DNA of 64,000 nt, from positions 930,001-994,000 of the forward strand of contig JAPVLO010000384.1 in NCBI GenBank assembly GCA_027257055.1, read 5' to 3'. Each line of letters opens with the position of its first letter. Within the stretch, counting starts at the first letter, position 1. The position numbers and the translations under genes are program-made. Of this stretch, positions 35,684 to 49,521 are shown one piece after another. The notes below the pieces were generated by a model. That model had not been told where the DNA came from. It saw only the letters and a list, made by a program, of their open reading frames with translations, and made no database searches. This stretch comes from Cephalopachus bancanus (lineage: Eukaryota > Chordata > Mammalia > Primates > Tarsiidae).

Positions 35684-37703
35684 TGGCACTTATATTTAAA
35701 AAAAAACTGCATTAAGTTAAGTGGTTATTAACATTACTGTCCGCAGATTCTTTTGACCAAGTCTGATCTGATCTGAGTACAATGGGTTAATGACAGCGTC
35801 ATTGTGCTTCATAGTTCGGTCTAACCAAATGTAGCTTAGTTTATAAATGCACCAGGAACCTTAATGCAGACAAATGAGCCCGACAAGTACTGCGTTCTGT
35901 ATGGAGTGAAAGTATTTTCCGAAGCGGAAACTTTTCATTAATTTCGAGGTCCCGACTTCTTCATAAAATGCTTCTCAGTTTAGTTTCCCTGAACTTTTCT
36001 CTTGGGGGCAATTATGAAAATGGATGCTGCTGCCGGTGAAAAGACTTAGATGGCAGAATTAAAAAAAAAACCCAAAGTTGGAATGAATTAAGATGACTTT
36101 ACATGGGCGCACAGAAGAAATTGTTTGCTCAAGAATGACTGAATGTAAATGAGGAAATATTCATCTACGGAATATAGCCACATGTACGAAGTGGCAATGC
36201 TGCTTTGTGGCTTTTTTGTATTCTTTTGACATTCATTCATTCGTATTCATTCTCCATGGCTGGGAGAGGGGAGAAACAGAGGCAGAGGGTTCTCCATAAA
36301 TAATCACAGCAGTTCACGCTGTGGCTCCGAGCTTGACAGCTGCATTTCTATGCATGAATTCTCATGACCAGGACTATGCCAGTCAGCCTCAACTCCCTGT
36401 GAGATAAACTTGGGCAGGCTGGGTTGCCCTTGGGCCCAGAGCAGAGGCAGCCTCCTCCCTGATGACAATGGTTTCCTCTGACTCGATGCTCTTGTTCTGT
36501 GAGGTTGAAATCCTGGTCTTGAGTGAGGAGATCGGACAGGGAGCTCAGGCCCAGTGGTTTCTGCAAACCCACCACTCTGGGAGGTTTCAGTTCACATTTG
36601 GGTCAGAGGCTTTGTTGCCTTCCAACACACATCTTTGTGTTCATCGGAGTTTTAGTGTAACAAGCCCCTTCCCACAACCACAGAGGTCTTTCCTGCCCTT
36701 AAGTAAGAAGAGGTGGTGTGAGTAGAGACTTCAGTCACCCCTGAACCTGGTAATTCACAATAGAGTGGCAAGGTCAGGACTCTTCTTGAGGTCATCACAC
36801 TATGTATGCTGAATTATAATATCAACCTAAAGACGAGTGTGGCCTCTGATGAATTATTTTGAAACAGCATCACATCTGTGAGAGCGATTGTGGCACCAAA
36901 GGCATAGAGGATGTGAATTTCCGGAGATAATTAGCATGCAAATACAGTTGATGTTTAAGGTGGCTGCACTCGCATGATTGACAGAAATGGCCAAGGAAGC
37001 AGTGGGTCATGGCAGCGCTGTCTAATTAGCTTGCACACACAATAGTCTCTCAGTGGGATCAATAACACAAGCATAAGGGCACAACGATTGCTTTTTTTTA
37101 AAGCAAGTATATCATCTAATAAAAGGTTTCCAGTGCCCTGCTATAATCTGCTCACTTGGACACAAAGTATCTTCAGTTTATACAGCTTCAATTTTAAGGA
37201 CATCTTCTTGGATAAAATTGAACAGCCACAAAAAAATCTTCCTTGGACTTTCTGAATTACACTGTCCTGAGACTAGCACGGATAAACAAAAGATTGGAGC
37301 TGCAAAGTTAATGGGACTGTCATGAGGTTGCTGTCTCATATACAGAGGAAGTTATGTACTCTGTTAGTGAAGTCACAAAGAAGGAAAAGACCTTCCTGGT
37401 GAATTTTATGAAATGGGAGCATACCCTGGTGGCAAGCGACTCTCAAGAAGTGGAGTGTCGTCAGATGCAAATTTCCTGACATTTCACACCTGCTAAAATA
37501 ATCATCCTGCTTTGCTGAACTAATAATAACTTAAAGGTTTCATTTAGTATAACCAAATGTAATGCAAAAGGCGCATGCCAAGACAAACATCATTTCCATT
37601 CCAGGACTTGCCAAGGGTGGATTTTCTTTCTTCTCCTTCTCCCACGCACTGACTGTCACAAGCAATTAAATGAAATTATTATTTATGTGACATGGGGAGG
37701 TAA
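35684..37703. other. Intron 1, repeat-free block, possible regulatory DNA
   Basis: Two kilobases with no Alu, L1 or MIR that I recognise, in an otherwise repeat-packed intron. At 36920-36960 TAATTAGC is followed directly by the octamer ATGCAAAT, and CTAATTAGCTTGCA lies at 37022-37035. These are homeodomain and POU-type motifs. No exon was found. Confidence 0.45.
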
Positions 37704-38048
37704 AAACATAAAGCAGGCTGGGTGCAGTGGCTCAAGCCTATAATCCAAGCACTTTGGGAGGGGGAGACGAGAGGATTACCTGAGCCCAAGGGTTCGAGAC
37801 CAGCCTGGGCAACTCAGCGAGACCTTGTTTCTACAATAAATCAAAAAATTATCTGGGTGTGGTGGCATGCGCCTGTAATTCCAGCTACTTGGAAGACTGA
37901 GGCAGACAGATTGCCTGAGCCCAGAAGGTCGAGGCTGCCGTGGCCATGAGTGTGCCACTGCACTTGAGCCTGGATGACAGAGTGAGACTCCGACTCACAC
38001 AAAACAAAACTAAAACCCCAAACACACAAATCAACAAACCATAAAGCA
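37704..38048 (+). mobile_element. Alu with target duplication
   Basis: Body 37716-38036; AACATAAAGCAG before and ACCATAAAGCAG after. Its head (GGCTGGGTGCAGTGGCTCAA) is closer to older Alus. Confidence 0.93.
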
Positions 38049-39299
38049 GTGCCATGCATATCAGATGCAACTGGAATTCCCATTATAAATCTCAAAGAAG
38101 GCAGTCTTGGTGTCTTGATGAAGTCATTGTTCTTTGAAACTCTTGACTATCTTCTGCTGTGCTAAAACAATTTTATTTAATGACTATTTTGAAATCAAAG
38201 TCATTTCACCTTTATGCACCTATGAAAAAACTACACTCAAAACCTGCAGAGCTTAAAGGAAACCTTTTGAAATATTGGCATGTTTATGAATCTTTTGGTA
38301 ATTTGTTAAGCACTCTGGAATAAAACTGGGGAAAAGAAATCACCTAAGGACATAGGAAAACTTTTGCAAAGCAATTTAGCAATATGAAGTAAATATCGTA
38401 AAATTGTGTATGTTGCTTTGATTCAATAATTTTGCTTTAGTGGATTTATGCTGGGTCTTAAATACTAAGACCTAAATACTGAGACTTAAGCTATTCATTA
38501 CAGTGTTATTTTCGGTAACAAAATAATTAGTGAAAATTAGTTCTCTTTTGTTGAGTATTTAGGAAAAGAAAAACTTGACACATTTACTAGAATAAACATG
38601 ATGCAGCCAATAAAATGAGAGTTGTCAAAAGCAGATATGTAGAACATTCATGTGATGTAATAAAAGTACAAAAAGTCTAATATAAAATTGCATGTGTGTG
38701 GTACAGCTGCAATCACGTAAAAGTTAAATAAGCATACCTAGAAAAAAACATGTTAGCATAGATTGTGTTTAGGTGGATGTACTACTGGCACTTTTTTCAT
38801 CTTTTTGGTTTTTTTCCAGTAGACACATTTAAAAAAAGAAGCTGTCGAATTGAGCAAAACTCTCAATTGTTACATTTCAGGATAGTTGTTTGAGTCAAAC
38901 CTTTCTTTTCTCTCCCCAAACCATTTTCTCTGTGTTTCTACTCATGCAGATGAATTAGTCACAAATAAGAAAAATGACCTAGCTGAGAATCATAAGCTCT
39001 AATTAATGTAAGCCTCACTAATTGAAAATTTATGAACATCCACAGATCTGAGATTCTTACGGTATGAAAGACCCCAAACAAGGAGCATGTTGGGTTTTTC
39101 CTAACGGGGACCAGAGAGGCCAGATGACTCTTCTTCTCAGAAAGAGGAATCAACATTACAGTTGGATAATCATAACTCAGAATCAGGGGCAGTGTGCTGG
39201 AGCCTGGCTGAGAATTTATAGGAAGAAGCTAGGGCCAGAGAGAGATGAGAGCCAGGGGATGGCAGAGATGGAGCCCGGAGGGAGTGGGCGTTTCATGAA
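38049..39299. other. Intron 1, AT-rich unique sequence
   Basis: No gene and no recent repeat recognised. Confidence 0.4.
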
Positions 39300-40992
39300 G
39301 AGGGTAGGTGGGGGTGCTTCTGGCTCTCTTTGCCTCTGTGACGGGTCGCTGCCATCCGCGTGGCTGGAGAGCCTGCTGTCCTTGCGACCCACACACTGAC
39401 CTGGGACTTCTTGAGGGTCTTACGCTGGTGCATCAACTTGCTCAGGTTTGCTCATCCTCCCCTGGACCCCGAGCTGCCGTGGCAAGGGCCACCCTTGGGT
39501 GCACGCATTGGGGGACTGAGTCCTGCCCAGGGAACCTCAGGACCCATCACTGTATGGCCTCATGACTGACCCCTCTGCAGGCATCCCTGGCACCCACTCA
39601 GGGCTTGCTGGACCCTGCAAATCTGCAGGATTCCCGCTGGTCTCACCCTCAGGGACTGCTGCTCTAAGGGATGCCACCAAGGACACATATCTGGGGATGA
39701 AGGAACTGCTCTTCAGTGCTGAGAGCTCCCTGCTTATGGCTGAGAGCGACTGTACCCCTTCCAGAGATGTGGGTGCTTTGTCCTGCGCAGTGAGGAAAAG
39801 TGGGTTCCCCAGCAGCAGTCAAGGTCTCGGTGCAGGTGTGGGGAAGGGTCTTCTTTCCCCAGGGCTCACCCTGCAGACACAGTGGTGGTGCAGGAGTGCC
39901 AGAGGATGGCCGTTTTAGGGCTATCAGGCCACTGTGTCTCCGCTGACAGTGTGCTGTCGCTCGGCCTGGGACACACAGAGGGTGTGCTTAGCTCCCTCTC
40001 TCCACAGTGCTCCCACGATGGAGAGCAGAAGAGCTACATGCTGTGTTTGAGCTGATGGAGGAGGTTTCGCAGGGGACAGATGCAGGCAGGTGTCCTTCAC
40101 ATGGTCAGTTGCACCGCAGCCTGGAGATGGAAGCCATGTCTGCCCTACCTGAGAGTCCCGAGAGCCAGAACAGGGCTCTGACATGAAAGCAGATCTTGTT
40201 CCTGCCACCCAGGTTGTAGAGTTGGGACAACACTCCACTTCCCCCACGGGAACCTTGGTGCATTTCACAGGAGTTTCCTCCCCACTCCACCGCCCCTATC
40301 AGGGTGGGGGCTTGCACCCGTCATTGGGATATCCAGGGGTGGGCTTGGCAGTTCAGATCAGTCCAGCATCGTCTCTCCTCAGTGGCTGAGCAGGGAGCTC
40401 AGCCCATGGTGCACGCCATAGACTGCCCGCGGTGTCACAGAGGCAACAGGGAAATTCTCCCAGTAAACAAGGATCATACATACACATATCCATGCATATC
40501 CATCTGTGTGGGCTGCAGCCAGCTCTTATCTGTCAGCACCACCTACTAGCCTGGAGATTAAACCTCACTACACAGTACAAAACCTGTTGGCACAAGTGTA
40601 CAGGCTGGGGAGACAGATAAACTTCCTGAGACCTCCACCATCCTGACCCCACCAGAGACAGTGAATTTGCTCACACACCCAGTGCATCGCTACCACAACC
40701 AACATTTGAGAAAGTCACCTCCTAAAAGCAGTCTATAACCAAGGAATTCATATGGAGTCTTTGCCATTGAAAGCACCCAGAACCAAAGCCAGAATTCAAA
40801 ACATACATTATAGTCACACCCTGGGGGTGGGAGTGGAGTGGGAGGAACCTATCCAACCTATTTTGAAAATAGATTCAAAAATAATAAGAATAAGTAATTT
40901 ATCAACATGTGAAGGAACCAGATAAACAATTCTGATCGTATGAAATGATACCTTCGATGAATTATATTAACTCCTCTAGCAATGAATCCTAA

Positions 40993-41305
40993 ACAAAACG
41001 AAATCTTTTTTTTTTTTTTGAGTTGGAGTCTCACTCTGTCGCCCAGACTGGAGTGCAGTGGCTGCTCCCAGCCACCGCAGCCTCGACCTGCTGGGCTCCG
41101 GATATCCTTCCCCCTCAGCCTTCCAAGTAGCCAGAATTACAGGCACGCGCTACCTCGCCGGCTGATTTTTTTATTTATTATAGAGATGAGGTCTCGCTGC
41201 CCAGGTGGGTCTCGAACCCACGGTCTCAGGCAATCCACTCACCTCAGCCTCCTAAAGGCGCGGGATTACAGGCTGAGCCACCGAGCCTGGCACAAAATGA
41301 AATCT
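40993..41305 (-). mobile_element. Alu inside the old L1
   Basis: Body 41006-41291; AAAACGAAATCTTT and AAAATGAAATCTTT flank it. Confidence 0.95.
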
Positions 41306-43317
41306 TTAAAACATCAGATAAAGAACTAAAAATACTGATTTTTAAAGAAACTTAATGAGATCCGAGAGAATATAGACATTAACAACAACAACAACAGCAA
41401 CAACAAAACAGAACTTCTGGAAATACAAAATTTATTAAAGCAATGACAAAATATAGTTGAAAGCTTTAATGATAGATTTCACCAGACAGAAGAAAGAATA
41501 TCAGAACTTGAAGACATGTCTTTTGAATTAACCCAGGGAAACAATAATTAAAAAAAAAAAGAAAAAAGAATTAAAAAGTGAACACGCAATAAGCATGGGA
41601 TTATATCAAATGTCCAAATCTACAAGTTGTAGGTATTCCTGAGGGAGAAGAAAAAGAAAGAAGTTTGAAAAACAATATTTGAGGAGATAATTGAGGAAAA
41701 CTTCCCTAGTCTTGTTAGATATTTAGATGTCCAAATACAAGAGGCTAAGAAAACTCCACAAAGATATATTGCAAAATGGGCTTCACCAAGACATGTAGTC
41801 ATCAGACTACCTAAAGTGAAGGTTAATGAAAATAATTCTAAAAATTAGCAAGAGATAAGCATCTAATTATCTATAAAGGAAATCCCATCAGAGCAAGCAG
41901 AAACCTTGCAAGTCAGAAGAGATTTGGTTCCTATTTTCAGACTTCTTAAAGAAAATAAATTGTCAAGCACGACTTTTGTATACTGCCAAACTAAGCTTCA
42001 TAAATGAAGGAGAAGTAAAGTTTTCCCCAGACAAACAAATGCTAAGGAAATTCATTACCACTAGACTGATCCAACAAGAAGTGCTCAGGGGAGTTCTAAA
42101 CCTGTAAATGAAAGGTCAGTACTCGCTATCATAAAAATACATGAAAGCATAAAATCCACAGGTCTTATAAAATAACTACACAATCAAGACCATAAAGCAA
42201 CTAGGTAACAATTTACATTATGACAGGAACATATCAGTATTAGCCTTGAATGTAAATAGTTTAAATGGGTTGTATTTAAAAGATACAGATTAGTGGAATG
42301 AATAAAAAACAGGATCAATCCATATGTTACTTATAAGAAACCCACTTCATGGGTAAAGATACTTGTAGACTGAAGGTAAAGTAGAGGGGAAAGGTATTCC
42401 ATGCAAACAGAAACCAAAAGTGGACTGGAGTAGCTATACTTATATCAGATAAAACAGACTTTAAATCAACAACAGGAAAAACAGACAAGGAAGGTCACTA
42501 TATAACGATAAAGAGACCAATTCAATAAGAAGTACTATCTCAAATATATATAATTCAACACTGGAACACCCAGATTGATGAAGCAAATCCTACTACACAT
42601 AAGAAAAGAGATGACAACAATACAATAATAGTGGGAGATTTTAACACTCTTTGGACAACATTGGACAGATTCTCAACACAGAAGATCACCAAGAGACACT
42701 GGACTTAATTTGAGCTCTAGACAAATTGTACCTAACAGACGTTTACAGAGCATTCTGTCCAATAAAAACAGAATATACATTTTTCTCATCAGGGCATGAA
42801 ACAGTTTCCAAGATAGACCATATGTTAGGTCACAAAACAAGTCTCAATAAATTAAAAAACAATAATTCAAATAATATCAAGTACCTCCTTGGACCACAGA
42901 GATTCCAAGAGGAACTCTCAAAACTATACAGATAAATGGGATTGAGCAACCTACTCCTAGTTGATCTTTGGGTCAACAACAAAACTAAGATGGAATTTAA
43001 AAGAAAACTTGTGAAATGAATAAAATAGAGACACAGCACACCAAAACTTCTGGGATAGAGCAAAAGCAGTGTTAAGAGTTTATAACACTAAATGCTTACA
43101 TCAAAAAGATTGAAAGATCACCTAATGTTGCACCCGAAGGAACTAGGAGCAAACAGGAGCAAACATACAAATCAAAAGTTTGCAGAAGAAAAGAAATAAC
43201 AAGGACCAGAGCAGAACTAAATAAAATTGAGACAAAAAACCCAATACAAAGAATTAAAAAATAGAAAGTAGGCTTTTTGAAAAGATAAACAATATGAGTA
43301 TCCTGCTAGGTAGGTAG

Positions 43318-43416
43318 GAGGGGAAGGGGGACAGGGGGGAGGGGAAGGGGGATAGAGGGGGGAGAGAGAGAGAGAGAGAGAGAAAGAGGGGGAGAGAGAG
43401 AGAGGAGAGAGAAGAT
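43318..43416. repeat. Purine tract, (GGGGA)n then (GA)n
   Basis: Nearly 100 bases of plus-strand purine within old L1 ORF2. The left half is G-rich; the right half is GA repeats. Confidence 0.92.
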
Positions 43417-44010
43417 TCAAATAAACACAATCAGAAATATAAAAGAAGACATTATAACTGATTTTGCAGAAATTAGAAAGATCGTTAGAGACTACTATGA
43501 ACACCTCCATGTTCACAAACTAGAACACCTAGAGAAAATGGATACATTCCTGGAATCATGCAACTTCCCAAGATCGAACCAGGAAAAAATTAGAAGTCCT
43601 GAACAGACTGATAATGGTGGGATTGAATCAGTAACAAAAATGTTCCAACAGCAAAAAAAAAAAAAAAGCCCAGGACCAGATAGATACACAACTGAATTTT
43701 ACCAGACAAGCAAAAAGAACAGATACTAATTCTACCATTCCAAAAAGTCAGGGGAGAGGGACTCCTCCCTAACTCATTCTGTGAGGCTGGTATCACTCTG
43801 ATACTACAACCAGGCAAGGACATCACCACCACCATCACCACCACAGGAAAAAAAATTTACAGGCCAATATCTCTGATCAACATAGAGGCAATAATCCTCA
43901 ACAAAGTATTAGCAAATAGAATCCAACTGCATATTGAAAAGGTAATGCGCCATGATCAAAAGAGATTTATACAAAGGATGCAAAGATGGTTCAACACATG
44001 AAAATCAGAG

Positions 44011-44411
44011 CTTCCAGATAGCTGCATGCATGGAGGCTATTGGAGGGTTGCATGCCCATGGAGGCATGGAAGCTCCATGCTCTTTTCCCCATACCTTGTC
44101 CTATACATCCCTTCATCTCAATCCTTTGGAATATCCTTTTTAAATACACCAGAAGGCGTGTTTCCCTGAGTTAATCAAATCCAAAGAGGAAGCAGTGGGA
44201 GCTCTAGTTTGAAGCTAGTTAGTCAGAAGTTCTGGAGGCCAGGACTTGTGACTGGCATCTGGTGGTAGGGTGCAGTCTTGGGGACTGAGCCCACACCTTG
44301 TGGGATTTGACGCTACCTCTAAGTAGATAGTGTTGGAGTTGAATTGGAGGGCACCCAGCTGTTGTCTGGTGCTTGGTGTGTAGGGAGGGGATCCTCCATT
44401 TGGCCAAGAAG
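44011..44411 (+). repeat. 5' partial LTR (R-U5) of the retroviral copy
   Basis: It matches the end of the 3' LTR over its first 135 or so bases (GGCATGGAAGCTCCA, CTTCATCT) and then continues into U5-like text (GTTTCCCTGAG, CAGTCTTG, GACTGAGCCC). It has no U3. Confidence 0.72.
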
Positions 44412-44747
44412 TCTCTTTGGTGTTGATGATTGTTATGGGAGTGGTGTGAGAGAAAAGGGAAAACACAGTTTGAGAGAGTTTTTCTTAAGCAATTAGTGTT
44501 AGAGAGGTGAAATTTCCTGGACTGGCTCAGGCTCATGAAAACACGTGGTTTGGGAAGAGAACGGATACAAAGGCAAGGGATGAGGAACCTTGATTCCTGG
44601 GTGACCACGTGGTCACCCATGTTCTAAAACAGTAGCTGTGCTGAGATCAATTACGAAGGGTCAAAGTTACCCAGCCCCTGAGGAGTCGATTTACTGGACG
44701 CATAAGGAGAAGCAAAATAATAAGAAAAAAGTGAAATATTCAATCCC

Positions 44748-45003
44748 TTGCTTATTTTATTTTATTTTTTTGAGTTGGAGTCTCACTCTGTTGCCCAGAC
44801 TGGAGTGCAGTGGCCGCTCTCGGCCACCGCAGCCTTGACCTACTGGGCTCCGGTGATCCTTCCGCCTCAGCCTTCCGAGTAGCCGGAATTACAGGCATGC
44901 ACTACCATGCTGGCTGATTTTTTGATTTATTGTAGAGATGAGGTCTTGCTGCCCAGGCGGGTCTCGAACCCGCAGCCTCAGGCAATCCACCCTTGCTTAT
45001 TTT
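44748..45003 (-). mobile_element. Alu missing its 5' end, inside the retroviral copy
   Basis: Body 44761-44991; CTTGCTTATTTT flanks both sides. About 45 bases at the Alu 5' end are missing. Confidence 0.92.
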
Positions 45004-45979
45004 TAACTGCAATAGCTAAAATAAAATTTTAAAAGGATGCTGGGTGGGACCTTTATGCTAGACAAAGCTCAAATTTCAGCCGGTCTGAGATTAGACCACT
45101 CTCTTCAAAGTCACCCTCTTGGGGCAGAAACAACAGAAATTTCCTCAAAGACTTGTGGCTACCAAGAAGGCAGTCAATGAGGTGGAAGTTACTTGGTGGC
45201 AAAACTAAGTAATGATGGAAACCAGAGAATATAGTGAGAAGGAATTGTTCTGTATCATCAGCTTTCTGAAGAATCTTTACTAAATGGATGATAAGAGTAA
45301 CTAATTTAGGGACAGAATCCTGGTTTTAAATGCTGCAGTGTAGAAGAGCGTGTCTGGGTTGCTGCCGGACTTAACAGCTCACAACTGAACGATTTCAGAT
45401 CGGTATACGTGATCCAGGCACACAGGAGTTTCTACCTGAGAGAATAGCCAGTATGGTGAACTGGATAAAAGTCACTGGAAGGTTTGTTTATCCTGAGAAG
45501 AGGACTGCCCAACTTCCACTGTAAATGCCAAGTGGAACATTCCACATGAGGCAGCTGATATGCAAGCCACAGGGGACTGACTGGCTTTACAATGACAGGC
45601 ATGTCCACCCACTGAATATGTGTTACCCAGGTCACGCTAAACGCTGTGGTTAAGGGACCCCTTTCGACATGAGCATCCTGTGTGACACTTCTGCAGAATC
45701 AGACAATAGTTCGAGAAGCCTTATCAAATTTGTGGTAGCTTCTCCTCATGGGTCTCACAAATATGTTTAAAACCATTAGATTAATTAACAAAATAATGAC
45801 GAAGGGTAGAGTGGAAAGTCAAAGGCCTCATTCCAGGAAGGTGGAGCTTTTAATATGCTTATTAGGAATTAAGGGGAATAACAAAAACATTCATGGGGTG
45901 AAACTAAGAAGAGAAAGAAAGAGAAGAGACATGGGACTCATCCCAGCCAAGTGGAAATCGGAAATCATTAGATGGTTAC

Positions 45980-46278
45980 TAAGAAATGGAATGGGCCGGG
46001 CTCGGTGGCTCAGCCTGTAATCCCCGCACCTTTGGGAGGCTGAGGTGAGTGGATTGCCAGAGCCCGCGGGTTCGAGACCCGCCTGGGCAGCAAGACTTCA
46101 TCTCTACAATAAATCAAAAAATCAGCCGGGCGTGGTAGCGTATGCCTGTAATTCCGGCTACTTGGAAGGCTGAAGCGGAAGGATTGCCGGAGCCCAGTGG
46201 GTCGAGGCTGCAGTGGCCGCTGCACTCCAGTCTGGGCGACAGAGTGAGACTCCAACTCAAAAAAAAAAAAAAAAAAGA
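45980..46278 (+). mobile_element. Alu inside the retroviral copy
   Basis: Starts at 45994 after AAGAAATGGAATG and ends in a pure A run, followed by a slightly changed copy of that repeat (AAGAAATGGAGTG). Confidence 0.93.
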
Positions 46279-46292
46279 AAAGAAATGGAGTG

Positions 46293-46385
46293 GGGCACCC
46301 CCTCGGGTCCCTTCCCACTGTGGGAGTTTTTTTGTCCTCTTAATAAATCCTGCTTTAAAAGAAAAAAAAAAAAGAAATGGAATGA
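46293..46385 (+). mobile_element. Polyadenylated LTR-like fragment beside the Alu
   Basis: About 65 bases (GGGTCCCTTCCCACTGTGGG to TCCTGCTTT) with AATAAA at 46342-46347, an A-rich tail at 46357-46373, then a third copy of AAGAAATGGAATG. It looks like the R region of a class I retroviral LTR, which I cannot name. Confidence 0.65.
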
Positions 46386-47699
46386 ATAAAATGGAAATTG
46401 TGGGGTTAAAACAAATTCTTAATACAACACTATTGAAGGTTGAGTGGACCCAAGGGAGCCCTTGATAGCTCCCTAAACTTAAAGCCAGTTTGGTGTATTT
46501 CCCCCAGTTCAGAGAAGTTTAAAAAGCCAGAAGACACAGATTCTGGAAATCTGTTTCTAAATTGTCTGGGGGGCAATAGTGAGATAGTGAGGCAGAACAA
46601 TCAAGAAAAAGATTGGCAAAAGGGCCAGGGTCCTGTGACTCAACCCTGGACTGGGGACCCAAAGACTTTTGCGCAAGAGAGAGTCAAATAATGTGGAGGT
46701 GGAAAAGAGAATTTTCTGGAACTAGAACATAAAAATGTCAGGGTTGATAGAATCATGAAAGTTGGTATATTTGAACACACTTGATGTGAAGTGGCTGGGT
46801 CTCTTTTTCCCGATTATGTATTGTGGAAATGAACACTGTATCTGATTGGGGAACGCTTCTCCTACCAAAGGCGACAGAAGGTGTAGAAATCTGCCCTTGA
46901 AGCAATAGTGATTGCATGTGCTAAATGAAAAACAGTGAGATTGCTTGAGCCCACACAATGCAGAGTAGAAGTAGGTGTGCTGGTAAAGACCAGCTCTCTA
47001 CCTGATAGCTTCGGTGGAATGTTTACTGGGGCTTATGGCAAAGCCAGTGAGCAACCCTAGTGACAACTACTGGGACTTTGGACTAGAAAATTTCCACTTG
47101 AGAAGCATCGATTGCCTTGTTATGGAATGTAAACTGTAGTTACCTCTATGACTAAAGGACATAAGGTAACTCTGACACCTGAAACGTTCTGTCAGGTGAC
47201 TCAGAGAAGCACGCTAATGGAATTAGTAGTGCCCAGAAGAGTTCCAGAGTATAATGGAAATGGTTTCAACAGAATCATACTACCTGGGGAGTGCAAGGGG
47301 GAGACACTCTTGGACAGGGAGTTTGTTTTCCCCTGGGATGGACTCTGGAATTGTGTGAGGAGCTGCTGAATCCCTACAGTGCCCCATACGTAGCTCTCAG
47401 CTGATCAATCAAAGGCTGCTTGGCTCACGGGTGGCAGCTCCAAGGTGAACGGATTCCATCCTGTCTGGAGAGCTGCTACGTGACCAAGAAGGTAAAAACA
47501 GATCAACTCGGTGAATGTTGTTTTCCTGGCAGTGGTGGAAAGATTGAGCAATGGTGGAAGCCTCTGTTTGCTTTTTTACCGACTCAGGGATGGTGCCCAA
47601 TGGTGTGGCCTCATGGTCATCCAGAAAGCAATGGAAACCTGGCTGATTAAAGGGTTCCCGATATGAAGCACAGGCCTATGGAGATTTGAAGGGTGCATT

Positions 47700-48014
47700 A
47701 AAGTAGAACAAGTGGACCGGGCTCGGTGGCTCAGCCTGTCATCCCAGCCATTTGGGAGGCCGAGGCGAGTGAATGGACTGAGCCCGTGGATTCAAGACCA
47801 GCCTGGATGACTTGGTGAGACCTCATCTCTATAATAAATAAATAACTAGCTGGGCATGGTTGTGTGCGCCTGTAGTTCCGGTTACTTGGAAGGCTGAGGT
47901 GGAAGGATCGCTGGAGCCCAGCAGGTCAATGCTGGGGTGGCCATGAGTGTACCAGTGTGTTGTAACCTGGGCGACAGAGTGAGACTCCGACTCAAAAAAA
48001 AAACTTAGAACAAG
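47700..48014 (+). mobile_element. Alu inside the retroviral copy
   Basis: Body about 47714-48003, flanked by TAGAACAAG on both sides. Confidence 0.93.
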
Positions 48015-48052
48015 CCAATGCCAATGACCATCAGAAAAACTCTCCTCCAGGT

Positions 48053-48235
48053 TTGGAATGTGATGGAAATCGACAGGCAGATGTCTTCATGTGCTCCCTG
48101 GAAGTGGCTGCCTGGGTCTATGACATGAATAAATATGGGGAGGTTGCAGCAGTTCAGAGATTAGCTGAATGTAGACATGTTCCTCTTGCATCCTCTCAGG
48201 CACTCGATGCCACTAAGAACTATTCTGCCTGCCAG
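48053..48235 (+). pseudogene. Remnant of retroviral pol, integrase start
   Basis: An open stretch of 61 codons. Its right half carries a histidine and, at the end, NYSACQ, which fits the close of the zinc-binding (H-H-C-C) region at the start of retroviral integrase. One expected cysteine is replaced, and the frame is closed on both sides. The rest of pol and gag could not be read with confidence. This is a decayed copy with no coding capacity. Confidence 0.5.
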
Positions 48236-48236
48236 T

Positions 48237-48237
<1 letters not shown>

Positions 48238-48282
<45 letters not shown>
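48238..48282. repeat. (GA)n microsatellite
   Basis: About 22 GA units directly after the integrase-like remnant. Confidence 0.95.
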
Positions 48283-48285
<3 letters not shown>

Positions 48286-49521
48286 TGCTGATGGGAACAT
48301 AGTACAGTCACTCTGAACAAGTGTGATTGATGGTGATTGATGCTGGTAGTCCTAGGGACCTGCAAGTGGGTTCTGACAAGAACAGATACTGACTCTGGAC
48401 TGGGCTTTGCTTACCCAGGGAAAGATGCAAATGCTCAGAGTATCCTAAAAAGAAAACAGGACAGAAGATAGTGCATGGATTTGGATCTCTGACCATCCTT
48501 TCTTCAGACCAAGGAATGCACTGCTGTGAATGTCTAACAATGGACAGAGAGATATACTTTTTAGAGAAACAGTTTGATAAGTAGAGCAGAGAGTTGAAAC
48601 ATTGGCTGTCTAAAACAGGGGGTGATAAATGCACGAAGGGCTGGCTTACACTCTCTTATGAGTATATGCTTGAGTGGGAAGAAAAGAGTGGCCCCGCTAG
48701 ATATTTTTCTGATTGATCTGGGCATGAGGGGGTGGGGAGTGCTGATATGACAGTGCAATTCTTGTCAAGAGAGGAATACACTGGTATAATGACTATAAAT
48801 TTTCTTTCTTCCCCAGATCACCTCAAAAAGTTTTTTTTCCTTTCTCCCATCTGATTCTGTGGTCCTAGGACCAGGGCTGTAACTATAAGTGGTGGAAGCA
48901 AGGATGGTTTCCAAGCAAGAGACTGTCATTATGTTTTAAAACTTTATCAGAACTCCTAAGGGCCTGATGGGGGTGGATTGTGCCTTCACCCCATCTGGCA
49001 AAATTGGGGTTAAAGATATGGTATAGTGATATTACCTATCTGGTGGTAAAAAAGGTTCAATGGCTTGGAAACCTTTCCATGTATGATCAAGAATGACTGA
49101 GGGGGAGGCACTTATCAGACTAGTATTGCTAGTACCAGCACAGTGGCTGGATTTAATCTTCTTTCCAAAGTTGGAAAAAATTGGATAAAAAATACAAAAA
49201 ATGACACATTGCAGAAAAGAAGGAATAATAGCCAAGAGTGAAGAAATGAATAAATGGCTTACAAATGGATGGAAATCCAATATCATATGGGCAACTCTAA
49301 AAAGTCTCAGCAATAGAGGATATTATTCCAGGTACCTGGAAAGTTGAAGCTATGCATTTACCAAGAGTACTTTTGCTTATGGAATCTGACAAGATTGAAT
49401 GAAAGTCTACACATCGGAGTGACCTCACCTTGAGAAACATTCATATAATATGATGAACTGGAGTCATTATTAATAACTACATATATGTAAAGGATCTATG
49501 GTCAAAAACTAGGGAATGGCT

